From positions 62,001-126,000 of the forward strand of contig QBML01000002.1 of NCBI GenBank assembly GCA_003242085.1: 64,000 nucleotides of DNA, given 5' to 3'. The notes beneath the pieces are model-generated. The model had not been told where the DNA came from, made no database searches, and saw only the letters and a list, made by a program, of their open reading frames with translations. This document shows positions 44,831 through 54,020 of this stretch, piece after piece. The translations under genes and the position numbers were made by a program. Source of the stretch: Pseudanabaena frigida. Its GTDB lineage: Bacteria > Cyanobacteriota > Cyanobacteriia > Pseudanabaenales > Pseudanabaenaceae. The stretch's first letter is position 1; every line of letters starts with the position of its first letter.

Positions 44831-46528
44831 CTATCGTCTTTTCCCATAACGAATGAAATGAATTAACCTTTTTGGACAATTTATCAATCCTTTCCACAAT
44901 GTAATTATCAAATTTTCGATTTTGAGAACGATCTCATCAATCCATAAAATTACTGTCATTACAGGATTATAGGCATAGCCCATAATGCTTGCCTTTGCTT
45001 CAATCCATGCCCGTAAAGGGCGATCGCTTTCTGACTCAGCATTTTGCTGTTGATACATTAATAACTCTTCTTCAAAAATTAAACTTCCATCTAGACGCTC
45101 CTGAGAGATTTGCGTGGTTGTAGTTTCAAAATTCTGCAATTCTCCCGATGAGTGGATTGCATCTTTATCTGGTGACTTAGTAAAAGCTTGTGATTCATAT
45201 TCTAATGGAAGCGGCCAAGGCCCATTATCATTGCCAAATACATCTTCCATAGTCAGCCAAGACTCCCCACTTGATGAGATTTCTGAAGTTTCATCTAGTG
45301 CAGGCTGCGATAACTGTCTGCCAAAGAAATAGGCGATCGCTTCTTCGATCAATCTCTGCAACCGTTCGAGCCGATCGTCATTTTTGAGAGAATTAGAACT
45401 TTCCGTAGTGGAATTACTGTCGCGATTTGGCGATCGCTCAGAATTTGCCTGAAGCTTATCAGAGGGTTCTCCTTCTAGAAAATCTGACTGCGATCCTCCC
45501 GTATTAATATTTGCTTGCCCATCACCATCTAGCGATCGCTTCCCAATGAAATAATCGATCGCCGCTGCAATCAGTTCGCGCAATCGATCTAAATTCGTAC
45601 TTTGAGTTAAAGGCGCATTGTCTTTGAGTTCGCCTGAAGTTCTAACTGTGGGTGACTGAGATTTATTTTTTTGAAGATTCGCTCTTTGGCGATCGGTCAA
45701 CAAACGATCTCCCGAACTTGCTGAATTTACTCGACGCCGTCGCATTTTCGGACTATCTGATAAAGTTTCTCTTTCAAGCGATTCTGTACTTAATATTTCC
45801 GAAGCTTCTTCGTCACTAATTAAAGTTTCATCTTGAGTCTCAGATTGATTGCCAAAGAAGTAAGCGATCGCTGCCTCAATCAAACGCTTTAACTGCTCTA
45901 GTCTGGTATTCTTTCCCAATGCTACATTTTCCGATAAGCTATTGCTCTCTTTTAATGCATTTTGTTCAGCATTGCTTTGCTCAACCTGTTGCTGCCAGAT
46001 CCTCGCAAAAATCCGATTGGCGATCAGGTTGGAATCTAATTCAGCATAGTCCAGAGTTGTGAGATTATCTGGTTGCCTCTTAATGATCGCCGCAATATTG
46101 CGATCTAGTTGAATTTTAGTGCGATCGAGCCAGTTCAAAAACTTGGCTAATGGACGCAAAAGTAATGGTATTTCTGGATTAGGTAAATCTAGAGTTTGCT
46201 CAATAGGATTCTCTAGATTCTCTGCAATCTTGTCAGATTCTGGTAAAAGTCCGCCTGAATCTGGCTGCGATCGCACCTTTTCTAGAGTCTCTTCCTTACC
46301 ACGAGCAAGGGTAGGAAAAGTTCGCTGCGCTGTCGATGCAATCAAATACACAGGATAAAGTGCCGCTTTTGCAACTTGATAGGCAAGCAACCGTGGCAAT
46401 TCTCTGATGCTGGGAAGTTGCTTTAATTGGCGATCGAGCGATCGCCTTGCCCTGCGTCCTAGTTGAACAGGCAAAGATCGATCAATCCAATTAAATAGTC
46501 GGCTTTGAAATCGTGGCATAACTACCAT
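44831..46528 (-). CDS. Large protein with three copies of a LIEAAIAYFFG motif
   Basis: A 565-aa protein of no family I can name. The N-terminus (RFQSRLFNWIDRSLPVQLGR, then LLAYQVAKAALYPVYLIAST) is basic and amphipathic. Three repeated helices separated by Ser/Glu-rich linkers are visible: LEQLKRLIEAAIAYFFGNQ (about residue 208), LDRLRELIAAAIDYFIGKR (about 310) and LERLQRLIEEAIAYFFGRQ (about 385). The C-terminus has a hydrophobic stretch (PVMTVILWIDEIVLKIENLI) and a basic tail. It might bind membranes, with the repeats as docking helices. It follows petD on the same strand after a terminator. Confidence 0.75.
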   Translation of the reverse strand: MVVMPRFQSRLFNWIDRSLPVQLGRRARRSLDRQLKQLPSIRELPRLLAYQVAKAALYPVYLIASTAQRTFPTLARGKEETLEKVRSQPDSGGLLPESDKIAENLENPIEQTLDLPNPEIPLLLRPLAKFLNWLDRTKIQLDRNIAAIIKRQPDNLTTLDYAELDSNLIANRIFARIWQQQVEQSNAEQNALKESNSLSENVALGKNTRLEQLKRLIEAAIAYFFGNQSETQDETLISDEEASEILSTESLERETLSDSPKMRRRRVNSASSGDRLLTDRQRANLQKNKSQSPTVRTSGELKDNAPLTQSTNLDRLRELIAAAIDYFIGKRSLDGDGQANINTGGSQSDFLEGEPSDKLQANSERSPNRDSNSTTESSNSLKNDDRLERLQRLIEEAIAYFFGRQLSQPALDETSEISSSGESWLTMEDVFGNDNGPWPLPLEYESQAFTKSPDKDAIHSSGELQNFETTTTQISQERLDGSLIFEEELLMYQQQNAESESDRPLRAWIEAKASIMGYAYNPVMTVILWIDEIVLKIENLIITLWKGLINCPKRLIHFIRYGKRR

Positions 46529-46561
46529 GATAAAAAAGAAAGGCGCGATCGCATCACCAAA

Positions 46562-46600
46562 TAAAAAAGGGTTTCGAGCAATACTCGAAACCCTTTTTTA
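46562..46600 (-). terminator. Terminator after petBD
   Basis: TAAAAAAGGGTTTCGAG (46562-46578) pairs perfectly with CTCGAAACCCTTTTTTA (46584-46600). On the minus strand the stem is followed by a T-run, and it begins 12 bp after the petD stop. It should end petBD transcription before the next gene. Confidence 0.85.
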
Positions 46601-46612
46601 CAAAGCAAGTAT

Positions 46613-47098
46613 TTAGAACAAGCCTAAGGTCAATGACTTGTCAATTGGCATAGTGGAACCAATACCCAACCAGAGGGTAAAAGCAGTACCAAAAAGGAAT
46701 ACTGCCATTGCTACTGGACGACGGAAAGGGTTTTGGAACTTGTTTACATTCTCGATGAAAGGAATGAGGATCAAGCCAACGGGAATCAAGCTTTGGAGCA
46801 ATACACCCAACAGCTTGTTAGGAACAATCCGCAAAATTTGGAATGCAGGATATAGGAACCACTCTGGCAAAATTTCCAAAGGAGTTGCGAAAGGATTGGC
46901 AGGTTCGCCGACCATTGTTGGGTCAAGCACAGCCAAACCAGTAATCAAAGCGATCGTGCCAGTGATGACAACGGGGAACATGTACAACAGGTCATTCGGC
47001 CAAGCTGGTTCGCCGTAGTAGTTGTGACCCATGTTCTTTTCCAACTTTGCACGCAAAATTGGATCGTTTAAATCAGGGAGCTTTTCAGTCTTTGCCAT
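46613..47098 (-). CDS. petD: Cytochrome b6f complex subunit IV
   Basis: A 161-aa subunit IV with three membrane helices. The N-terminus [20 protein letters not shown] is typical. The loop with the PEWY-type motif reads [20 protein letters not shown], with PEWF in place of the common PEWY at the quinol-oxidation site. It lies 82 bp downstream of petB, the normal operon. Together they build the core of the thylakoid b6f complex. Confidence 0.96.
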   Translation of the reverse strand: MAKTEKLPDLNDPILRAKLEKNMGHNYYGEPAWPNDLLYMFPVVITGTIALITGLAVLDPTMVGEPANPFATPLEILPEWFLYPAFQILRIVPNKLLGVLLQSLIPVGLILIPFIENVNKFQNPFRRPVAMAVFLFGTAFTLWLGIGSTMPIDKSLTLGLF

Positions 47099-47180
47099 AT
47101 TATTGCTCTATTTATTTTTCTATGATTTTCTAAAATTATCTGATACGAAAATCCTAAACTGGGGCGTAAGATACGAAAAC

Positions 47181-47828
47181 TTACAAAGGACCAGAAATAC
47201 CTTGCTTACGAATCATCAAGAAGTGAGCAAGCATGAATACTGCAATTAACCAAGGTAATACAAAGGTGTGCAAGCTGTAGAAACGGGTAAGAGTTGGTTG
47301 ACCAACGCTTTGACCGCCACGCAATAGTTCAACCAAGGTTCCACCGACGACAGGAATAGCCTCAGGAACACCCGATACGATCTTAACTGCCCAGTAACCA
47401 ACTTGATCCCAAGGTAGGGAGTAACCAGTTACACCGAAGGTAACGGTGATGACAGCAAGGATTACACCAGTGATCCAAGTCAATTCACGAGGCTTTTTGA
47501 AACCGCCAGTCAAATAGACACGGAAAACGTGCAAGATCATCATCAACACCATCATGCTTGCCGACCAACGGTGGACTGAACGGATCAACCAGCCGAAGTT
47601 AACGTCGGTCATGATGTAGCGAACAGATTCAAATGCTTCAGTAACCGAGGGCTTGTAATAAAAGGTCATCGCGAAGCCTGTCGCGAACTGAATCAGGAAG
47701 CAGGTGAGGGTAATGCCGCCCAAACAGTAAAAAATATTAACGTGAGGGGGAACGTACTTACTAGTAACGTCCTCTGCAAGCGCCCCGACTTCAAGGCGAT
47801 CGTTAAACCAATCGTAAACTTTACTCAT
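47181..47828 (-). CDS. petB: Cytochrome b6
   Basis: A 215-aa cytochrome b6 with four membrane helices. The heme-ligand histidines are in [20 protein letters not shown] and [20 protein letters not shown]. The [20 protein letters not shown] block near the quinone site is intact. The start [20 protein letters not shown] is the family start, and it ends [13 protein letters not shown]. The 5' leader and promoter lie in the 230 bp to the divergent GNAT gene, where I see no other feature. Confidence 0.97.
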   Translation of the reverse strand: MSKVYDWFNDRLEVGALAEDVTSKYVPPHVNIFYCLGGITLTCFLIQFATGFAMTFYYKPSVTEAFESVRYIMTDVNFGWLIRSVHRWSASMMVLMMILHVFRVYLTGGFKKPRELTWITGVILAVITVTFGVTGYSLPWDQVGYWAVKIVSGVPEAIPVVGGTLVELLRGGQSVGQPTLTRFYSLHTFVLPWLIAVFMLAHFLMIRKQGISGPL

Positions 47829-48061
47829 GTAATTGAAAAACCCAAGATTGCTGAACTAGTTAACAATTTTTTGATAGCTGTAATATATTTTAATGCTTCT
47901 GACAGATGTAAGCAAACCCAAACCCAGTTTTTTAATGGGTTTTTAACGGGTTTAAAAAATTTATATCAGATTTCTCAGGCGCTTAACGTTAATGCATAGT
48001 ATTTCATGGCTTTAATTAAAGATGGCAATTAGCTACCAAAACTATTAACGAGAAAATCACT

Positions 48062-48649
48062 GTGAACGATTTACCTGACAAGTCTACTGATAAAGAAAGC
48101 GATCTCGATCGCCAAGATAGCAATAGTGTCACGATCCGCGAAATGAATATCGATGATATTGCACCAATTTTCCATCTAGGCGAACAATTATTTACTAGCG
48201 ATTTATACCCTTACCTGTATCGGACTTGGGATGAGTGGGAGGTAATCGGTATGTATAACACCGATTCAGAATATTGCTTAGTCGCCGAAGTAGACAATCG
48301 ACTAGCAGGATTTATTCTCGGTACGATTATTATCAAAGCTTCTTGGAAGTATGGATATATCACTTGGCTCGGTATTAGTCCCAATTTTCAACGTCGTGGC
48401 ATCGCCGATCGCCTAGTTGATAAGATCGTAGAACGAATGATTGAAGACAACGTCCGATTTATGCTGGTTGATACCGATCCTGCAAATACGCCTGCTATTA
48501 ATTTCTTTACACGCAAAGGGTTTGGCAATGCCAGAGAGCATGTTTTCCTGTCGCTAAATCTGGCTAAGCACGAGTATTACGGCAGATTAATTAATTACGA
48601 ACGCGACAAGGCTGAGCGCAATCGCCCACGCTTACGCCGCCGCACTTAA
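48062..48649 (+). CDS. GNAT family N-acetyltransferase (RimI-like)
   Basis: A 195-aa acetyltransferase starting at GTG. The acetyl-CoA loop reads ITWLGISPNFQRRGIADRLV (R/Q-x-x-G-x-A type), and the strand TPAINFFTRKGFGNAREHVF follows. The C-terminus is basic (NYERDKAERNRPRLRRRT). Its target is unknown. It may modify ribosomal or other proteins. A later start at the Met in MNIDDIAPIF would remove a polar leader; I keep the longer form as it is unbroken and close to the upstream region. Confidence 0.85.
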   Translation: MNDLPDKSTDKESDLDRQDSNSVTIREMNIDDIAPIFHLGEQLFTSDLYPYLYRTWDEWEVIGMYNTDSEYCLVAEVDNRLAGFILGTIIIKASWKYGYITWLGISPNFQRRGIADRLVDKIVERMIEDNVRFMLVDTDPANTPAINFFTRKGFGNAREHVFLSLNLAKHEYYGRLINYERDKAERNRPRLRRRT

Positions 48650-48749
48650 CTTTAACCCTGCTATAGGTTTTGACAAATAGCGATCGCGATTTTCTACCTT
48701 GTCTATATCTATATACAATCCTTATTTTTATCGCAGGCTAATTAATTCT

Positions 48750-49709
48750 CTAAGCAAGAGACAATTCTCCAACCGCTTCTAATCGGCTATATTTACCAAC
48801 CGATAAAAATGACTCCTCAAGACTCTGGGCAACCGTAGGCGAAATCCAGCCCAATTGTTTTAACAAATGGATGGAAACCGCAATTTTTGCTCGTTTAGAA
48901 CCATCCATTACTTTAATTGCTAAACCCAACCCTTCGCCAATGCGTCCAATGCATTGCAAACCTTCTGCCCCTGCTTTACTGACAATCTCGCCATTCGTCA
49001 GTCGCATCAGTTCAGTATCAAACTGTCCATCTCCAGCAACCATATCAGGATGTCTAGTCATTGCGCGGGTAATTCGTTCTGGATGCACTTGATCGTGGGC
49101 AGATAGTAAGGCATAGAGATGGGCTAGCTGACCGATTTCTAAAAGATAAGTTGGCACACCGCAATCATCGTGGGCACAGATAAACTCGGCTGCTGGCATA
49201 TGTAACATATCTGCCATTGTATTAAGGGCGAGTTGCTGCACTGGATGATGGCGATCCATATAGGACGAAATTTGCCATCCTTGTTGCTTACAAATAGCGA
49301 TCATACCCGCATGCTTACCAGAACAATTATGCTGAAGTGGACTTCTTTGACAATCAGGAATCGGACATTGCAGAGCGCTTGGTTCGACATCGCATCGCCA
49401 GAGAATACTAAAAACCTGACGTGCTTGAGAGATCGTGCCTTGATGTGAACCACAAATAATTGCGAGGTCTGTTTCCGAGAGATTAAATCGTTCTTGTGCT
49501 CCAGAAATTGAGACGGGCAGAGCTTGAATTGGTTTGAGGCAAGAGCGCGCAAATGTAGTCGTTTGAGGATCGCCTGCCGCTGATAGGACTCGACCTCTTG
49601 TATCGACTACAGCAGCTTGGCAAGAGTGAATCGATTCGACAATTCCTTCGCGTAGCAATTGGACGGTAATTTTGTTAGCGGAGAAACGATTGCGCTTGCC
49701 AAGATTCAT
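48750..49709 (-). CDS. Asparaginase (bacterial type II-like, plant-pathogen family)
   Basis: A 319-aa protein of the asparaginase II family (PF06089). It has the segment TFARSCLKPIQALPVSISGA, the catalytic-region motif AIICGSHQGT, PLQHNCSGKHAGMIAICKQQ, and the ending RHPDMVAGDGQFDTELMRLT. It hydrolyses asparagine to aspartate and ammonia, by family. It diverges from the alpha/beta hydrolase gene, with a perfect hairpin between them. Confidence 0.9.
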   Translation of the reverse strand: MNLGKRNRFSANKITVQLLREGIVESIHSCQAAVVDTRGRVLSAAGDPQTTTFARSCLKPIQALPVSISGAQERFNLSETDLAIICGSHQGTISQARQVFSILWRCDVEPSALQCPIPDCQRSPLQHNCSGKHAGMIAICKQQGWQISSYMDRHHPVQQLALNTMADMLHMPAAEFICAHDDCGVPTYLLEIGQLAHLYALLSAHDQVHPERITRAMTRHPDMVAGDGQFDTELMRLTNGEIVSKAGAEGLQCIGRIGEGLGLAIKVMDGSKRAKIAVSIHLLKQLGWISPTVAQSLEESFLSVGKYSRLEAVGELSLA

Positions 49710-49756
49710 AAATTACTACTTTAGGATCGTCATCATAATCCTACGGTATCGACAGT

Positions 49757-49813
49757 AAAAAATCCCAGAGAGTAGAGAGGTGCAGAGCACCTCTCTACTC
49801 TCTGGGATTTTTT
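49757..49813. repeat. Perfect 27-bp hairpin between divergent genes
   Basis: The arms 49757-49783 and 49787-49813 are exact complements around AGA; the left arm ends AGAGAGTAGAGAGGTGC. It is upstream of both the asparaginase gene (minus) and the hydrolase gene (plus), where a terminator has no gene to end. It is thus a member of the hairpin family in an unusual place. Confidence 0.85.
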
Positions 49814-49865
49814 TGTAAAGATATGTAACAATTGTAGGTATAAGATCCAGATATAAATTGTCAAA

Positions 49866-50753
49866 ATGGTTTCAATAAGTACTGAAGCGATCGCAGGTCA
49901 ATATTGGCTTTGGCGCGAACAAAAAATTTATTTCGTCAAAGCAGGTGATAATTCGCATCGTCCACCATTGCTTCTAGTGCATGGATTTGGTGCATCAACT
50001 GACCATTGGCGCAAAAATATTGCTGACCTCAGTCAAGACTTTGAAGTATATGCGATCGATTTATTAGGCTTTGGGCGATCGCAAAAACCTGCTTGGCAAT
50101 ATAGCGGCGATCTCTGGCGCGATCAGCTCCATGACTTTATTATCGAAAAAATTCAACGTCCGACTGTAATTGCGGGCAACTCTCTTGGTGGTTACGCTTC
50201 ATTATGTGTTGCCGCCGATTATCCTCAATCAGTCGCAGGGATTGTATTGCTCAATAGTGCAGGGCCATTTACCGATACAAATCCCCTTGGTTCTAAAAAA
50301 GTAAATCCAGTTCAAAAAGCGATTAGCAAAACGTTGCAAGGAGTTTTGCGCCAACCTTGGGCAAATCAATTACTGTTTGCTTTTGTACGCCAAAAGTCAA
50401 GAATTCGCAGCACCTTACAAAAAGTTTACTTAGATCGTTCTGCGGTCACCGAACAGTTAGTCGAGGAGATTTATCGTCCTTCCTGCGATGAGGGTGCAGC
50501 ACAGGTTTTTGCATCGGTATTTAGCACTCCGCAAGGTAAAAAAGTGGACGAGCTATTGCAGACAATGACTTGCCCTTTACTGATGATTTGGGGTGAGGGA
50601 GATCCTTGGATGAATGCTCGATCTAGGGGAGCAAAATTTCGAGAATTTTATCCATCCTTGACCGAACACTATATTAATGCAGGACATTGCCCCCATGATG
50701 AAAGTCCAGAAGTAGTAAACGGGTTGATGCGATCGTGGTGTAGCGCTTTGTAA
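49866..50753 (+). CDS. Alpha/beta hydrolase
   Basis: A 295-aa alpha/beta-fold hydrolase. The oxyanion strand is LLLVHGFGASTDHWRKNIAD. The nucleophile Ser lies in AGNSLGGYASLC, the catalytic Asp is in CPLLMIWGEGDPWM and the His in NAGHCPHDESPEVVN. The family includes haloalkane dehalogenase-like and chlorophyll-modifying enzymes; substrate cannot be assigned. It ends at a hairpin, and the YkgJ-like gene begins 95 bp later. Confidence 0.9.
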   Translation: MVSISTEAIAGQYWLWREQKIYFVKAGDNSHRPPLLLVHGFGASTDHWRKNIADLSQDFEVYAIDLLGFGRSQKPAWQYSGDLWRDQLHDFIIEKIQRPTVIAGNSLGGYASLCVAADYPQSVAGIVLLNSAGPFTDTNPLGSKKVNPVQKAISKTLQGVLRQPWANQLLFAFVRQKSRIRSTLQKVYLDRSAVTEQLVEEIYRPSCDEGAAQVFASVFSTPQGKKVDELLQTMTCPLLMIWGEGDPWMNARSRGAKFREFYPSLTEHYINAGHCPHDESPEVVNGLMRSWCSAL

Positions 50754-50761
50754 TCTTTACT

Positions 50762-50796
50762 AAGCAGAAGGCGGTGCTTTGCACCGCCTTCTGCTT
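50762..50796 (+). terminator. Perfect 16-bp hairpin after the hydrolase gene
   Basis: AAGCAGAAGGCGGTGC (50762-50777) pairs exactly with 50781-50796 around TTT, followed by TTTTGGGTTTGG and ATTGCTATA near 50810. It is a likely terminator for the hydrolase gene. Confidence 0.8.
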
Positions 50797-50848
50797 TTTG
50801 GGTTTGGCAATTGCTATATTGAGAAAACGAATAGAAAAAGTGTAAAAA

Positions 50849-51211
50849 ATGGCAACTTGGCAATGTATCAGCGGCTGTGGCGCTTGTTGTAATCTCGATC
50901 CGAGCGATCGCCCTGACCTCGCTGATTACCTGACACCCACAGAAATGCAGCAGTATCTAAGCATGGTAGGTATTGATGGCTGGTGTATCAATTTCGATCG
51001 CCTCAATCGCCAATGCTCAATCTACGATCAACGTCCTCGCTTTTGCCGAGTAGAAGCAGAAACTTTTTATGACATGTTTGGTGTTGAGTCAGACGAGTTA
51101 GATGAATTTGCGATCGCTTGTTGCGAAGAACATATTGAGTCAATCTATGGCGAACGATCTTTAGAACAGCTACGCTTTGAGCAAGCAATTGCCTTTACTG
51201 AATTTAGTTAA
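50849..51211 (+). CDS. YkgJ family cysteine cluster protein
   Basis: A 120-aa protein of the YkgJ/Fe-S-cluster oxidoreductase-like family. It has eight Cys: CISGCGACC near the start, WCINFDRLNRQCSIY and RPRFCRVEAETF in the middle, and AIACCEEH near the end. The set is typical of zinc- or iron-sulfur-binding YkgJ proteins. The function of the family is not established. It is transcribed with or just after the hydrolase gene, beyond a hairpin. Confidence 0.85.
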   Translation: MATWQCISGCGACCNLDPSDRPDLADYLTPTEMQQYLSMVGIDGWCINFDRLNRQCSIYDQRPRFCRVEAETFYDMFGVESDELDEFAIACCEEHIESIYGERSLEQLRFEQAIAFTEFS

Positions 51212-51359
51212 AAGCATCGTCTATCAAGGCTTGTCAAAGTCTTTCATGAATCTTTATATCCTGAAAAAATCACCATGTTATGATAAGACTACAAATTGAG
51301 ACAATGTAGCAAACACTACAGATTTTAATTTAGCTTTATCTACATTTAGTCAACTTATC

Positions 51360-51647
51360 ATGGACTCAGCTCATCAATCCGATCTACATGCTGTTAAAGC
51401 ATCTGATGTCTCCACCAAAAGCTCCGTAGACATCGAAACAAAGTGGCTTGAAAACTACTTGGATTGGCAAGATAGTGATGTTCAAGCAATCAGAAATTTT
51501 CCTCCAGTTTATCAAATCAACATTAGGCAAGTAGAGATCTCCAAAAGCGCAGAGCGTAAGATGCAAAGATGTCTTTCCCTTACTGAAATAGATTCAGATA
51601 TTGATATACGTTGGAGTAAACGATTTATGCCTAGAGAATTTGCATAA
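51360..51647 (+). CDS. Small hypothetical protein
   Basis: A 95-aa acidic-to-basic protein that I do not recognise. It starts DSAHQSDLHAVKASDVSTKS and has a central WLENYLDWQDSDVQAIRNFP. There is no signal or membrane segment. It is followed by a hairpin 13 bp after its stop. The upstream gap is AT-rich and could hold a promoter. Confidence that it is real is moderate. Confidence 0.5.
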   Translation: MDSAHQSDLHAVKASDVSTKSSVDIETKWLENYLDWQDSDVQAIRNFPPVYQINIRQVEISKSAERKMQRCLSLTEIDSDIDIRWSKRFMPREFA

Positions 51648-51659
51648 TCAAAAAGATCG

Positions 51660-51699
51660 CACAAAAAGAAGGTGCATAAAATGCACCTTCTTTTTTGTG
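51660..51699 (+). terminator. Hairpin after the small gene at 51360
   Basis: CACAAAAAGAAGGTGCAT (51660-51677) pairs with ATGCACCTTCTTTTTTGTG (51681-51699) with one bulged base; a T-run on the 3' side fits an intrinsic terminator. It supports the idea that the small gene upstream is transcribed. Confidence 0.75.
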
Positions 51700-51749
51700 A
51701 AAATCCTATTTTTCCTATAGCAATGAATGTTTTGAGTAAAACATAAAAC

Positions 51750-51796
51750 CCAAATAATATAGAGGCGGCGCTTCGCGCCGCCTCTATATTATTTGG
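51750..51796. repeat. Perfect 22-bp hairpin
   Basis: CCAAATAATATAGAGGCGGC (start of the left arm, 51750-51771) pairs exactly with 51775-51796 around TTC, preceded by ATAAAAC and followed by TTTGGATTTG and CATTGCTATA. It is a second hairpin in the 51648-52265 gap, with the GAGGCGGCG core shared with the copies at 54106 and 59885. Confidence 0.8.
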
Positions 51797-52002
51797 ATTT
51801 GGATTTGTCCTAGCTATCTCTTGCATTGCTATAGCAAAAGCGATAACAATTCGATGAATTGCAGTCATACTTCCTCGAATCAAAACAAACCCCTATTAAG
51901 CTCTTCAGATCGCAACACGCCATTTGGAGACCATTAATTAATCATGAGAAATGGCACTTTTGGTCATTGCCTATCGTCAGGTTTTTATAAGTAACTGGGC
52001 GC

Positions 52003-52075
52003 AATTAAACACCAAAGTCAAAACCTGTGGCGCACGCTGTGCGTGCGCCACAGGTTTTGACTTTGGTGTTTAATT
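52003..52075. repeat. Perfect 35-bp inverted repeat
   Basis: The arms 52003-52037 and 52041-52075 are exact complements around TGT. The stem starts AATTAAACACCAAAGTC and its tip is CTGTGGCGCACGC. Outside it, ATAAGTAACTGGGCGC and GCCTAGCTACTTAT extend the pairing imperfectly (about 51987-52091). The flank TTAATTATGC-TAG-TACTTAT also occurs near 61205. Nothing else is seen in this gap of about 620 bp. Confidence 0.85.
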
Positions 52076-52265
52076 ATGCCTAGCTACTTATGTCGATGCT
52101 AGTGATTTATATATTTGTGACAAAGATCACTGGATTGTAGAGATATGGGGCTGCCATCTCTTTGATTACAATCACCAAATTCTATGGATACGAGTCACAT
52201 CAATATCTTCAATTTTGAGGGAAGCTAATTCTTGTAGAACTATTTGCTTAGTAATCTTTAAAATC

Positions 52266-52454
52266 ATGAACAACAAAAGTGTTATTAGAAATCTTGTTAA
52301 CCGCGCACTTTTAATCAAGCGCCTTACTCCCGAACTTGAGAACATGATTAATCAGGAATTGTCAGAGCAAGGGCATATCAACGATCTTGACTATGAAGCT
52401 TTAGAATATCTCATGCAAGCTGTCGATCAAGGTAAAATTCGTCAAGTTAGTTAA
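52266..52454 (+). CDS. Small hypothetical protein
   Basis: A 62-aa protein from the ATG at 52266 (MNNKSVIRNLVNRALLIKRL), rather than a longer frame from 52215. It continues TPELENMINQELSEQGHIND and ends AVDQGKIRQVS, all helical. Small cyanobacterial proteins of this look are common, but I cannot name a function. It precedes the phospholipase D gene by about 75 bp. Confidence 0.6.
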   Translation: MNNKSVIRNLVNRALLIKRLTPELENMINQELSEQGHINDLDYEALEYLMQAVDQGKIRQVS

Positions 52455-52529
52455 AAATAGACGAATATGGAACTAGATTTAAGTGCGAAGGCGGTAGACT
52501 AGGATTGCAAAATTTGAAGTCTTGCATGT

Positions 52530-54020
52530 ATGGGCTTTTTGACCTATTCGCGGTCACATCACCAAATTAGATCGCTTTATCGGCAGTTTGTTTATTGGTT
52601 TCTGTTTTTTAGCGTAATTGCCCTGATAGCGATCGCGGCGAATGCCTGCCAATCTCAAGCTGGAATAGTTCCTGCTCTACCACAGCACCCAAATATTCAA
52701 GTATTTTTTAATCATAATCAAGCAGCCCGATATACTGACCCATACCGCAATATTGAACGCCTCGGGGATAATCTCGAAAGATTACTGATTGATAATGTCA
52801 GTAAGGCGAAATTCAGTATTGATATTGCCGTCCAAGAATTACGCTTACCGAACCTTGCTAAATCGATCGTTGACGCAAAATTGCGGGGAGTTAAGGTAAG
52901 ACTCATTCTGGAAAATAACTACAGTCGTTCTTGGAGTGAATATACACCCGAGCAGGCTGAGAAATTAAACGCCCGCGATCGCGATCGATATAAAGAATTT
53001 CAAAAATTTGCAGATATCAATAACGATGGTCGTTTGAGTGAAGATGAATTGGATCGTCGAGATGGTCTCAGGCTAATCAAAACAGCAAATGTTGATTGGA
53101 TTGATGACACTGCTGATGGCTCAAAAGGTAGCGGATTAATGCACCATAAGTTTATGGTGATTGACGATCGGATTGTTTTGTTTGGCTCGGCAAATCTCAC
53201 AATGAGCGATATTCACGGCGACTTTACTAGACCTGAAACAAGAGGTAATGCTAATAATTTTGTATGGGTTGATAGTAAAGAACTCGCTGCCAATTTCAAA
53301 AAAGAATTTAACCTCATGTGGGGAGATGGCCCCAATGGGAAACTCGATAGTTTATTTGGTACAAAAAAGCCTTCTCGTAAAATTGAGTTTATGGTAATTA
53401 GCGGTGCACAAATTCGCCTCAAATTTTCGCCAGATTCTGAAGATACAGCACGGGAGCAAACCAGTAATGGACTAATTGCAACGGCGATCGCGGGAACTAA
53501 AAGCACTGTTGATATGGCTCTATTTGTATATTCCGATCCATTTGTTTCCGCAATTCTCGAAGAGCGCCAACAAAATAGTGTGCAAATTCGAGCGTTAATA
53601 GAACCTCAATTTGCTTATCGTGATTACTCATCTACTCTCGACATGTGGGGACTACAGTCAACACAGGATTGTAAAACTGGTAAAAGTAGTGCTTGGAAAC
53701 AACCAATTAAAACTGTGGGTATTCCTAATCTTGTCGCTGGTGATACCCTGCACCATAAGTTTGCAATTCTCGATCGTAATTTAATTTTGACAGGTTCGCA
53801 TAACTGGACACATGCTGCGAACTATACAAATGATGAGACTTTAGTGGCAATTCAGAATGACACAGTAGCCGCACATTACCAGAGAGAATACGAACGCCTT
53901 TATCAGGATGCCACACTTGGAGCGCCTGCGAAACTAGTACAAACTACTTCTAAGAGCTGTTCCGAGAGGGTTAAGATCAAGTCCAAGCCAACTCTTGAAG
54001 AATTAGATTTTCAAACATAA
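52530..54020 (+). CDS. Phospholipase D-like protein with an EF-hand-like insert
   Basis: A 496-aa exported or membrane-anchored PLD-fold protein (hydrophobic LFFSVIALIAIAANACQSQA near the start). Two HKD catalytic motifs are present: GLMHHKFMVIDDRIVLFGSA and DTLHHKFAILDRNLILTGSH, each followed by a conserved Ser/Asn pair. Between the first strand and the first HKD lies DINNDGRLSEDELDRRDG, a good EF-hand calcium loop (about residues 163-180). Such proteins include nucleases (Nuc-like) and phospholipases; the two are hard to separate by sequence. Calcium control of this one is inference. Confidence 0.87.
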   Translation: MGFLTYSRSHHQIRSLYRQFVYWFLFFSVIALIAIAANACQSQAGIVPALPQHPNIQVFFNHNQAARYTDPYRNIERLGDNLERLLIDNVSKAKFSIDIAVQELRLPNLAKSIVDAKLRGVKVRLILENNYSRSWSEYTPEQAEKLNARDRDRYKEFQKFADINNDGRLSEDELDRRDGLRLIKTANVDWIDDTADGSKGSGLMHHKFMVIDDRIVLFGSANLTMSDIHGDFTRPETRGNANNFVWVDSKELAANFKKEFNLMWGDGPNGKLDSLFGTKKPSRKIEFMVISGAQIRLKFSPDSEDTAREQTSNGLIATAIAGTKSTVDMALFVYSDPFVSAILEERQQNSVQIRALIEPQFAYRDYSSTLDMWGLQSTQDCKTGKSSAWKQPIKTVGIPNLVAGDTLHHKFAILDRNLILTGSHNWTHAANYTNDETLVAIQNDTVAAHYQREYERLYQDATLGAPAKLVQTTSKSCSERVKIKSKPTLEELDFQT

